A stretch of 8,015 nt of DNA from Ekhidna sp. (GTDB lineage: Bacteria; Bacteroidota; Bacteroidia; Cytophagales; Cyclobacteriaceae). The notes beneath the pieces were generated by a model. The model worked only from the letters and a program-made list of their open reading frames with translations. It was not told the DNA's origin and did not search any database. A program made the translations under genes and the position numbers. Positions 1-6,569 of this stretch are shown here, piece after piece; position 1 is the first letter of the stretch; each line of letters opens with the position of its first letter. The stretch covers positions 1 to 8,015 of the forward strand of contig JABSPG010000173.1 of assembly GCA_013214445.1 (NCBI GenBank), written 5' to 3'.

Positions 1-1
1 G

Positions 2-1621
2 GATGAAGAGGACAAAATAGGAATTCACTCTAGCAGTGGGGCTGAGCTCGCATTTGGTTTGGACTCGACTGAATATAATTCGGGTTGGGTTATGCATAGA
101 GACGGCTATGCAGGTTACCTTGATCGTCTAGGTCGTGAGGTTTTACCTCTGCAGTACAAGTCAATCAAAATTGAAAACGGAAAACCAAGGCCTGTACGAT
201 TTCCAAGATGGGATATCTATGCAGGGAACGAGTTGTTGTACAGCCAAGAATGCGATTCTCTAAGGAGGGCTGACGAGAATTTTTTGCTGGGTTATCTCAA
301 TGGAGTTGGCCATCTCATACGGGATGATGAAGGGTCATCTATTTTGCATGATATCAAAGTGATTCAAATCACTGATGGACAGCTGATTGTGCAAAATGAA
401 AGTACGAAAAAATGGTCGGTGCTTTCAAGTGAGGGAAAATCGGTAATCAGCGGATATGATTCGATTTTTACCGTTCAAGAAGGTGTTTACGTGCCTCGAA
501 ATGATGGAAAACACTATTTGTACAATAAAGGAGGAGAGCTACTGGAGAGAAAAGCTTTTGAAAAAGTTAGTATAGGTCTCAAGGATCAATTGATAGTGAA
601 GCGGAATGGGTATTGGGGATTGGTAGAGATCAACGGAAATGGTATAACAGCTTCTAAATTCGATCGCATTCAAATAGGGGCAGATAACTATTTCATCTCC
701 TACTTAAACAGATGGGGAATCATGGATCGAAAGGGAGAATGGATTCTAAGGCCTGAATTTGCTGAAGTTTTTTCCTTTGAAGACTTCATTGTTGGCAGAA
801 GGGGGCAAGGGTATTCAATCTTTCAAGGCTCAAATTTGGTAACGAAGACAACAGATCGTCCTGTTGGCAAGTTGGGATCATCGATTTTGTTTGAAGATGA
901 GCATTCAAGATTTCGGTTGTATGGCCCTATCACTCCGCAAAGTGGTGAGTATTTTGATAAGATTCAGTCAACAGAAGGACACTATATGTTGTATAACGAA
1001 GGCAGGGTTTCCATTACTGATTTTGAAGGTGAAGTCATAGTGCCCTCAGCTTTTGCTATCGAAGAAGTAGGTGGGTTTAGTGAAGATCGTTTCTTGATAA
1101 AGAAGGAGGGTAGATGGGGGTTTGTAGATGATGAAGGACGTCTGGTGATTAGCAATCGGTACGATAGTGCGAGGGTGTTTGAAGAAAACAGAGCTGCTAT
1201 TCTGCTCAGAAACAAATGGGGTTTTATAGATAGTCATGAAAATTTGAAGGTCCAACCCTACTACGATGAGGTTAGCAATTTTAGTGGGGCAATTGCCACG
1301 GCAAAACGAGACGGTAGTTTTGGATTGATAAATAAGAATGGGAAAGAGGTTATTGGTTTTGGATGGCATTTGATTAGACGATTAGCTTCAGGAAACTATT
1401 TGGTAAGAAATGGAAATGATGCATTTGGATTAGTGGATGATTCGGGAACCTTTATCCTAAGGCCTGCCTATGATACTTTAGAGGATACAGGAAACGAGGT
1501 TCTGGTCTCTAAAAATGGAAAATGGAGTATTCTTGAGTACACTGGTCAGCCTCGATTTGAGACTAGCTTTGAAAAAATTATTTCACTAGATAATTTGCTT
1601 TTAATCAAAAATTGGAATTGA
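2..1621 (+). CDS. WG-repeat protein, 3' part (5' end outside window)
   Basis: The reading frame is open to the left edge, and the codons before the first possible start (TTG at 59) already encode a repeat unit, KIGIHSSSG. The gene therefore begins upstream and 59 is not its start. The visible 539 residues are a tandem array of WG-type repeats, each roughly K-W-G-hydrophobic-hydrophobic-D-x-x-G followed by a strand ending in Y/F-D. Counting from the codon at 2, the 'W' positions fall near residues 6, 37, 70, 104, 138, 171, 205, 238, 271, 304, 336, 372, 406, 440, 475 and 508. Clear WG or FG units are at 205, 238, 372, 406, 440 and 475. No other domain, signal peptide or membrane segment is visible in this part. 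WG repeats form beta-rich scaffolds of generally unknown role, so no function is assigned. The kinase gene follows after 49 nt on the same strand, which suggests but does not prove a shared transcript. Confidence 0.88.
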   Translation, partial: DEEDKIGIHSSSGAELAFGLDSTEYNSGWVMHRDGYAGYLDRLGREVLPLQYKSIKIENGKPRPVRFPRWDIYAGNELLYSQECDSLRRADENFLLGYLNGVGHLIRDDEGSSILHDIKVIQITDGQLIVQNESTKKWSVLSSEGKSVISGYDSIFTVQEGVYVPRNDGKHYLYNKGGELLERKAFEKVSIGLKDQLIVKRNGYWGLVEINGNGITASKFDRIQIGADNYFISYLNRWGIMDRKGEWILRPEFAEVFSFEDFIVGRRGQGYSIFQGSNLVTKTTDRPVGKLGSSILFEDEHSRFRLYGPITPQSGEYFDKIQSTEGHYMLYNEGRVSITDFEGEVIVPSAFAIEEVGGFSEDRFLIKKEGRWGFVDDEGRLVISNRYDSARVFEENRAAILLRNKWGFIDSHENLKVQPYYDEVSNFSGAIATAKRDGSFGLINKNGKEVIGFGWHLIRRLASGNYLVRNGNDAFGLVDDSGTFILRPAYDTLEDTGNEVLVSKNGKWSILEYTGQPRFETSFEKIISLDNLLLIKNWN

Positions 1622-1647
1622 TTTCCCTCTTTTACTAAAAGAGAATC
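1620..1647 (+). terminator. Stem-loop just after the WG-repeat gene; weak terminator or processing site
   Basis: CTCTTTT (1627-1633) and AAAAGAG (1637-1643) form a perfect 7-bp stem with a 3-nt loop. GATT (1620-1623, overlapping the stop codon) and AATC (1644-1647) extend it by 4 bp across a 3-nt bulge. It lies in the 49-nt gap before the kinase gene. The stem is AT-rich and no T-run follows, so it is a poor intrinsic terminator. It may only attenuate or stabilise the transcript, or have no function. Confidence 0.3.
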
Positions 1648-1670
1648 CACTCTTACCTTAGAATTTAATA

Positions 1671-3635
1671 ATGGATTTTGGTCAACTATTAGAGTCTGTG
1701 ACTCAAAATATTAGCGAGGCAGTGTTCCGGAGCGATAAGGATCGTCTTATTTATGTGAATAATGCTTTCGTAAAGATGTTTGGTTACGCATCAGCGGATG
1801 ACGTGACAAGTGCTCCGATAGTAGACATGTACAAAGACCCAAGAGATCGGTCACGTCTAATTCAAAAACTCTACGCCGAGCAAACTTATGAAAATGAAGA
1901 AGTAAGATTCCTTAGAAAAGATGGTTCTGAGTTTGTAGGTCTTATGAGTACCACGGTTCATACAGATGAGGAAGGAAATACTTATTGGGATGGAGCAATC
2001 AGAGATGTAACACATGAAAAAGAATTCATTGATAGAATTAGATCTCGAGAGCAGCTTCTGGAAAGCATAAACAAAAATATCAATGAAGCAATCTATCGAA
2101 GTGAGAATGCCAATGGGATCATCTATGTAAATGATGAATTTATAAAGATGTTTGGTTTTGATTCTGCTGAGGAAGTGATGCAGGTGGATCCCAAAGATTT
2201 ATACAAGAATCCGGATCAAAGGGCACTTATCGGAGAAGAGGTACTAAAAGCAGGTTCTATTTCGAATAGGGAAATCGAATTCCGGAGAAGAGATGGGAGT
2301 ACATTTTGGGGATACTTGAATTCTATCAAAATAGAAGGAGTAGACGGTAAGATGTACTTTGATGGAGCCGTAAGAAACATTAGTAAGGAAAAGGAGGCCG
2401 AGAATAAGTTGATGAAGTATGCTGAAATGCAGCGTATACTGATTGACTTATCAACAAAGTATATTGATTTACCTCTTGAGGAGGTTGGTCAAGCAATTAA
2501 TGATTCGCTTAAGGAACTAGGTACTTTTGTTCAAGCAGATAGATCTTATGTGTTCGATTTCGACAAGGAAAAAGGGATCACCAATAACACGTATGAGTGG
2601 TGCGCAGTAGGCATAAGCAGTGAGATGGAAAGGTGCCAGAATGTTCCATTAGCGATGATGCCGGGTTTGGTAAATGCCCATCTCAACGGAGAGCCTTTTA
2701 TTTGCTTAGATATAGATAAGCTTGAAGAATTAGAATACAAACGACACCTCATTGCTCAGGGAATAAAGAGTATTGTTACAATGCCAATGATCCATGATAA
2801 GGAATGTGTAGGTTTTGTTGGCTTTGATTGGGTAAAGGCACCTCATCCATCTAGCGAGAAAGAAGTGCTGTTGCTTGAGCTTTTTTCGGAAATGTTAGTC
2901 AACATTCGAATTCGATCACACAATGAAAGTGAATTGAGAAAACTCTTTGATAAGACTACTGAGCAGAATCAAAGGCTAAAAGATTTTTCTTACATCACCT
3001 CACATAATTTTAGATCTTCTGTGGCAAACTTGGTCGGCTTGCTTAGTATCATCGAAGATGATCCAGGTAACAAGGAATACTTTGACATGCTCAAAGCGAC
3101 CGCTTTGAAGTTGAATTTGGCAATCGATGCGATTAACGATTTACTGAATTTTGAAAAAGATATTTCGACACTGGACAAGGAAGATATAAATCTTTTGGAG
3201 GTTGTAAACGATGTGATTTTTCTAAATAAGAAATCTGCTATTGAGAAGAATATTCAGTTCAATATTGACATAGATGAAAGTCTAACGTTAAGAATCCTTC
3301 CTGCGTATCTGCAAAGTATATTACATAACCTCATCACCAATGCCATGAAGTATGGAGTGACGGAAGATCAACGAAAAATAAATATTTCAGCAAAAAAAGA
3401 ATCAAAAGAAGTATTTTTAACAATAGCCGACCATGGTCGTGGAATTGACTTGAGTAGATATCAAGGAAAAATGTTTCAGCTTGGTTCTAGATTTCATGCA
3501 GAAGTAGATAGTGGCCATGGTATGGGATTGTATATGACCAAGCAACAGGTGGAAGCTGTGGGAGGTCGAATAGAAGTTGAAAGTGAATTGAATAAGGGGA
3601 CTAAGTTTAAAGTATATTTCAGTGCAAAATCTTAG
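1671..3635 (+). CDS. Cytoplasmic PAS-PAS-GAF sensor histidine kinase
   Basis: This 654-residue protein is a soluble two-component sensor kinase with no membrane segment or signal peptide, so it should sense a cytoplasmic or diffusible cue. Domains in order: PAS 1 (about 5-120), PAS 2 (about 128-245), GAF (about 265-415), dimerisation/phosphoacceptor helices (about 430-495) and HATPase_c (about 505-652). The two PAS domains look like tandem duplicates: both carry 'YVN.xF.KMFG', 'R.DGS.F.G' and a 'DGA.R..' end. The predicted phospho-histidine is H445 in 'TSHNFRS'; it is followed by N446, where many kinases have an acidic residue. ATP-binding motifs are the N-box 'NLITNAMKYG' (553-562), G1 'DHGRG' (587-591) and G2 'GHGMGL' (615-620), so the kinase looks competent. 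The ATG at 1671 places PAS 1 correctly and has no clear Shine-Dalgarno. The gene overlaps its likely partner regulator by 14 nt. The ligand of the PAS and GAF domains cannot be told from sequence. Confidence 0.93.
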   Translation: MDFGQLLESVTQNISEAVFRSDKDRLIYVNNAFVKMFGYASADDVTSAPIVDMYKDPRDRSRLIQKLYAEQTYENEEVRFLRKDGSEFVGLMSTTVHTDEEGNTYWDGAIRDVTHEKEFIDRIRSREQLLESINKNINEAIYRSENANGIIYVNDEFIKMFGFDSAEEVMQVDPKDLYKNPDQRALIGEEVLKAGSISNREIEFRRRDGSTFWGYLNSIKIEGVDGKMYFDGAVRNISKEKEAENKLMKYAEMQRILIDLSTKYIDLPLEEVGQAINDSLKELGTFVQADRSYVFDFDKEKGITNNTYEWCAVGISSEMERCQNVPLAMMPGLVNAHLNGEPFICLDIDKLEELEYKRHLIAQGIKSIVTMPMIHDKECVGFVGFDWVKAPHPSSEKEVLLLELFSEMLVNIRIRSHNESELRKLFDKTTEQNQRLKDFSYITSHNFRSSVANLVGLLSIIEDDPGNKEYFDMLKATALKLNLAIDAINDLLNFEKDISTLDKEDINLLEVVNDVIFLNKKSAIEKNIQFNIDIDESLTLRILPAYLQSILHNLITNAMKYGVTEDQRKINISAKKESKEVFLTIADHGRGIDLSRYQGKMFQLGSRFHAEVDSGHGMGLYMTKQQVEAVGGRIEVESELNKGTKFKVYFSAKS

Positions 3636-3990
3636 TAGAATATTGCTCGTGGACGATGATCCAATTTTTTTAACGCTTGCAGAGCTTGCGATCAAGAAAG
3701 ATAGTGATTCCATCGAAATTTTTAAGGCCATGAATGGTGAAGAAGCTATCAGTTTCTTAAAATTAAATGCCGTTGATATTATTTTTCTTGACCTCAACAT
3801 GCCAGTAATGAATGGCTGGGAGTTTTTGGATGCGCTACCAGAAATTGAAAGTCATGATGAAAAGATTTACATCCTTACTTCCTCTATCGACCCATCAGAC
3901 CAAAAGAAAGCAGATCAAAGCCCCTTAGTTACCGCCATGCTAGAGAAGCCATTAGATCGCGAGAAGATAGCTAAGACTTTATCGAACTAA
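3622..3990 (+). CDS. Single-domain (CheY-like) response regulator
   Basis: This 122-residue protein is a receiver domain with no output domain. It should take a phosphoryl group from the upstream kinase and act by binding another protein or as a relay or sink. Visible active-site residues are the acidic cluster D11-D12-D13, phospho-acceptor D57 in 'FLDLNMP', T86 in 'LTSS' and K109 in 'EKP'. The motif 'MPVMNGWEFL' is typical of Bacteroidota stand-alone receivers. The start is a GTG at 3622, inside the kinase gene; the overlap is 14 nt in a different frame, which suggests coupled translation. No Shine-Dalgarno precedes it and no ATG is available at the right place. The TAA stop at 3988-3990 interlocks with the stop of the convergent RNase HII gene. 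Its target is unknown; the upstream WG-repeat protein is one candidate by proximity only. Confidence 0.93.
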   Translation: MQNLSRILLVDDDPIFLTLAELAIKKDSDSIEIFKAMNGEEAISFLKLNAVDIIFLDLNMPVMNGWEFLDALPEIESHDEKIYILTSSIDPSDQKKADQSPLVTAMLEKPLDREKIAKTLSN

Positions 3991-4589
3991 TCGGAAAATA
4001 ATTCGAGTTGTCTAGGGAGTAATTGAAAACTCATCCTATGATGAGGAGTTGTGCCCGTTTGCTCTATGCCCACCCTATGAGCCTTTGTTGGATATCCAAC
4101 ATTGGTACCCCATCCATACTGAGGATACTCCTCGGCTAGACTTTTCATAAAATCATCTCTATAGGTTTTAGCTAATATCGAAGCAGCTGCAATAGACAAG
4201 TACTTTCCATCTCCCTTGATGATGCACTCAAAGGGAATCTGTTTGTAAGGCTTAAATCTGTTTCCATCAATGATCAAGAATTCTGGCGATTTACTTAGTT
4301 TTTCAACTGCTCTGTGCATGGCTAGATAACTCGCATTCAAAATATTTATTTCGTCAATTTCCTTAGGTGTGGCGGTACCAATTCCCCAAGCCACAGCGTC
4401 CCTTACGATATCTTTTCTTATCTCATTTCGCTGTTTTTCTGATAGCTTTTTAGAGTCGTTGAGTTCAGGGTGTTTGTATCCCATGGGTAAAATTACCGCA
4501 GCAGCCACTACAGGACCTGCTAAGCAGCCTCTTCCTGCCTCATCGCACCCGGCTTCAATTTTTAGGTTTTGAAAATGAGATTTGAGCAT
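3987..4589 (-). CDS. rnhB: Ribonuclease HII
   Basis: RNase HII cleaves the RNA strand of RNA-DNA hybrids and starts removal of single ribonucleotides from duplex DNA. The 200-residue length is normal for the family. The metal-binding carboxylates are visible: D16 and E17 in 'GCDEAGRG', D108 in 'IIDGN', and D145 in 'KTYRDD'. The G19-R20-G21 substrate motif and Y166 in 'GYPT' are also present, along with 'ASILAKTYRD' and 'H' at 171. The ATG at 4589 is the only sensible start: the frame upstream has no start codon before a stop at 4626-4628, and the N-terminus 'IEAGCDEAGRGCLAGP' is placed as in relatives. The C-terminus ends PRQLELFSD; QLELF resembles the bacterial sliding-clamp pentapeptide. 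The gene is convergent with the response regulator, overlapping by 4 nt, and divergent from msrA. Confidence 0.97.
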   Translation of the reverse strand: MLKSHFQNLKIEAGCDEAGRGCLAGPVVAAAVILPMGYKHPELNDSKKLSEKQRNEIRKDIVRDAVAWGIGTATPKEIDEINILNASYLAMHRAVEKLSKSPEFLIIDGNRFKPYKQIPFECIIKGDGKYLSIAAASILAKTYRDDFMKSLAEEYPQYGWGTNVGYPTKAHRVGIEQTGTTPHHRMSFQLLPRQLELFSD

Positions 4590-4594
4590 GCCGA

Positions 4595-4602
4595 CAAATC
4601 TA
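4595..4602 (-). promoter_or_regulatory. Candidate Bacteroidota -7 promoter element for rnhB
   Basis: On the minus strand this reads TAGATTTG, a full match to the Bacteroidota -7 consensus TAnnTTTG. It ends 5 nt before the rnhB ATG. A start point 4-7 nt downstream would give a transcript that begins at or next to the ATG, that is, leaderless or nearly so. No clear -33 TTG is present at the usual 17-23 nt distance, which lowers confidence. Confidence 0.4.
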
Positions 4603-4625
4603 TAACATGTAGGTCTGATAGATAT

Positions 4626-4649
4626 TTATGGATAAGGTACAATCCATAA
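4626..4649. repeat. 8-bp perfect inverted repeat between rnhB and msrA
   Basis: TTATGGAT (4626-4633) and ATCCATAA (4642-4649) are perfect inverted copies with an 8-bp spacer, in the 175-bp divergent intergenic region. A further copy of the core, TATGGATT, lies at 4721-4728, 37 bp before the msrA start; it is also a perfect 8-bp complement of AATCCATA at 4641-4648. The layout suits either an operator or alternative RNA pairings in an msrA leader. I see no TAnnTTTG element for msrA in this region. Confidence 0.45.
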
Positions 4650-4764
4650 TTCAATGGAAGAGAAAACAGATAGAATGTAATCTGGTTTACACTATCATAG
4701 AATTACTTATCCTCGAAATCTATGGATTCGTTTTAGAGTGGAAGTGAATTAATTAAATCATAGT

Positions 4765-5403
4765 ATGAAATACATAGTAGTTTTTGCAGTGCTCTTTTTG
4801 TTTAGTTGTCAGACTCAGGGAACTGAAAATAATAAGGTTGTAAAATCAGATGAAAAAGTTGTTATCGACTATCAAGCTCTGGATACTGCGACTTTTGCAG
4901 GAGGTTGTTTTTGGTGCGTGGAAGCATCCTTTGAGCAAATAAAAGGAGTTGCTGAAGCTGTTTCTGGTTATTCTGGCGGCAGTGCTTCAACTGCGGACTA
5001 TCGCAAAGTGAGTTCAGGGCTCACCTCGCATGCAGAAGCTGTGCAAATCTATTTCGACCCCTCAGTCATCAATTATGAGACACTATTGGAAATCTTCTTT
5101 ACTGCGCATGATCCAACGCAGTTGAATCGTCAAGGGCCAGATGTAGGGACACAATATCGATCAGAAGTATTTTATCACAATGATGAACAGAAACAGCTCA
5201 CTGAAGCTAAGATGAAAGAGTTAGCCTCAGATTTTTCAAAGCCGATTGTCACTAAGCTCAGTAAGTTGGACGCATTTTATATTGCTGAACAGTATCACCA
5301 AGATTATAAAGAAAAACACCCTAATAATGGCTACATCATGAATGTATCTCGGCCAAAAATTGAGAAGGTCGCTAAGAAGTTCAAAGACTTGCTAAAGAAG
5401 TAG
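4765..5403 (+). CDS. msrA: Peptide methionine (S)-S-oxide reductase, predicted lipoprotein
   Basis: MsrA reduces the S-epimer of methionine sulfoxide in oxidised proteins, usually with electrons from thioredoxin or a similar donor. The protein has 212 residues. Residues 1-14 form a lipoprotein signal peptide with lipobox L-F-S-C, giving a lipidated C15, so the enzyme should sit on the periplasmic side of a membrane. The catalytic motif is GGCFWCVE at 46-53, with C48 the nucleophile. Other family residues are Y79, the glutamate in 'SHAEAV' (E91), and 'GPDVGTQYRS' (124-133, with D126 and Y131). The C-terminal resolving cysteines of E. coli-type MsrA are absent: after the lipid cysteine, C48 and C51 are the only cysteines, so C51 is the likely resolving residue. 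There is no MsrB domain. The gene seems monocistronic, being divergent from rnhB and convergent with nadR with a 13-nt gap. Confidence 0.96.
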   Translation: MKYIVVFAVLFLFSCQTQGTENNKVVKSDEKVVIDYQALDTATFAGGCFWCVEASFEQIKGVAEAVSGYSGGSASTADYRKVSSGLTSHAEAVQIYFDPSVINYETLLEIFFTAHDPTQLNRQGPDVGTQYRSEVFYHNDEQKQLTEAKMKELASDFSKPIVTKLSKLDAFYIAEQYHQDYKEKHPNNGYIMNVSRPKIEKVAKKFKDLLKK

Positions 5404-5416
5404 ATTATTCTGACCT

Positions 5417-5956
5417 CTAGACATTGGGATTTTCATTTTCTTCAAAGAACTTATCGATGGCAGCTACTGCGCAATTTTTACGGTCACCTTCGATTCCTGA
5501 AACTATTGCAAAAGGTAGCTGATGCTCCTTTAGGTAATCCTCGTAAATGTCGAAAAAGTGTTTCCTCATAGTAGGATGTTCTCGCTGTGGATCAGGAGTC
5601 CAAGGGATATCGATATTATTCAATAGGTAGAAATCATAGGGCCTATTCGCAAGTTGTTCTTCGATCCATTTGTCTGTATTGCCATATTTGTGATCACTCC
5701 AGATCTTAATCACTATCAAATTCGTGTCACAGAATAAGTACTCGTTTGAATACTCTGCTTTATCATCTTCCCAAGCTAGTTGACCTTCGGCTATTGCTTT
5801 TAGGTCATATTGCTCGTATTTCTTTGGTAGTCTATCAAGGTAGAACCTAGCGTATTCGGGCACCCATTCACAGTCATAGTGTCTGGCTAAATGTTGACAA
5901 GATTCACTTTTGCCTGTAGACTCAGGTCCAAGAACGACGATTTTTTTAGGTTTCAT
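5417..5956 (-). CDS. nadR: NadR-type ribosylnicotinamide kinase (stand-alone kinase domain)
   Basis: This 179-residue P-loop protein matches the C-terminal kinase domain of NadR, which phosphorylates nicotinamide riboside to NMN using ATP. Visible motifs are the Walker A loop GPESTGKS (10-17), 'PEYAR' (33-37), 'FCDTN' (75-79, Walker B-like) and 'DIPWTPDPQREHP' (116-128), the family's lid and substrate region. The N-terminal NMN adenylyltransferase domain of full-length NadR, with its HxGH motif, and the helix-turn-helix of the enterobacterial form are both absent. This gene therefore gives only the kinase step and the symbol refers to that domain. It overlaps the end of pnuC by 11 nt, so the two are almost certainly co-transcribed and translationally coupled. 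Phosphorylation traps the imported riboside, which fits the pairing. A general P-loop kinase of another nucleoside is less likely given the neighbour. Confidence 0.9.
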   Translation of the reverse strand: MKPKKIVVLGPESTGKSESCQHLARHYDCEWVPEYARFYLDRLPKKYEQYDLKAIAEGQLAWEDDKAEYSNEYLFCDTNLIVIKIWSDHKYGNTDKWIEEQLANRPYDFYLLNNIDIPWTPDPQREHPTMRKHFFDIYEDYLKEHQLPFAIVSGIEGDRKNCAVAAIDKFFEENENPNV

Positions 5957-6554
5957 TGAGTTGCATTTTTCTGTTCCATGAAATCCAGCCGAGAATGGCT
6001 AGACAGGTAAAGACCATAAATTGAAAACTGGTGAAAGGCAGACCTTTGTAGATGTATAAAGGGACTGAAATGATGTTGCATGCAATCCAGAATAACCAAT
6101 GTTCTATTTTCTTGAGTGCCATCAAGTACATTCCCGTAATTGCGAGTCCGGTGGTTAAAGAATCAATAAATGGTACAGTACTATCTGTAAACTTTATCAA
6201 TAGGATAAAGATTAATGCGGTAGCTGAAAGAAAAGTAAAAATATTTATGAAGTGACCTTTGGCGGAACTCTTAGAGATTGGTATTTGGCTCGCACCCAGA
6301 TCTTTCGTGTTCTTCCAATTCCACCATCCGTAGACACTCATGATGAAATAATATACATTTATGCCTGTCTCTGCATACAGACCGTAGACGTAAGTCAGGT
6401 AGACAAAAATGGTGACACTGACAATGCCAAATGGGTAAACTAAGATGCTTTCTTGTTTGCTAAACCAGACACTAAGTATCCCGCAGATGACCGCCACAAA
6501 TTCTATAAAACTGGTTTCTAGAAGTTGTGAATAAAATGAGTTGATTAGTTCCAT
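5946..6554 (-). CDS. pnuC: Nicotinamide riboside transporter PnuC
   Basis: PnuC is an inner-membrane facilitator that admits nicotinamide riboside, which is then trapped by phosphorylation. The 202-residue sequence has seven likely membrane segments: about 16-33, 37-57, 64-80, 103-121, 130-147, 152-169 and 174-192. Family signatures are 'YGWWNW' (75-80) and 'WIACN...VPLYIYKGL' (156-172). The ATG at 6554 leaves a short N-terminal stretch before the first helix. The downstream kinase starts inside this gene, supporting a two-gene NAD-salvage operon. Related PnuT-type transporters carry thiamine, but the NadR-kinase neighbour makes the riboside the better guess. The upstream region holds an odd palindrome and competing inverted repeats that could regulate it. 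Confidence 0.93.
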   Translation of the reverse strand: MELINSFYSQLLETSFIEFVAVICGILSVWFSKQESILVYPFGIVSVTIFVYLTYVYGLYAETGINVYYFIMSVYGWWNWKNTKDLGASQIPISKSSAKGHFINIFTFLSATALIFILLIKFTDSTVPFIDSLTTGLAITGMYLMALKKIEHWLFWIACNIISVPLYIYKGLPFTSFQFMVFTCLAILGWISWNRKMQLNET

Positions 6555-6569
6555 ATTTTGGCTAAGAAC

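Noticed and set aside
59..61. TTG as the start codon of the WG-repeat gene
   Set aside because: The frame is open to base 2 and encodes another repeat unit before this codon, so the TTG is an internal leucine.
982..1369. Minus-strand open frames inside the WG-repeat gene
   Set aside because: They lie opposite a well-supported coding frame and show no recognisable domain.
3417..3800. 127-codon minus-strand open frame across the kinase/regulator junction
   Set aside because: It is antisense to two genes with intact catalytic motifs, and its composition looks like a reversed coding frame.
4030..4045. CTCATC-ctat-GATGAG hairpin downstream of the response regulator as its terminator
   Set aside because: It lies inside the rnhB coding sequence, has only 6 bp and no T-run follows, so chance is as likely.
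5404..5416. Bidirectional terminator between msrA and nadR
   Set aside because: Only 13 nt are available and no stem-loop can be drawn there.
6052..6443. Plus-strand open frames within pnuC
   Set aside because: They are antisense to a clear seven-helix transporter and have no start signals or domains of their own.
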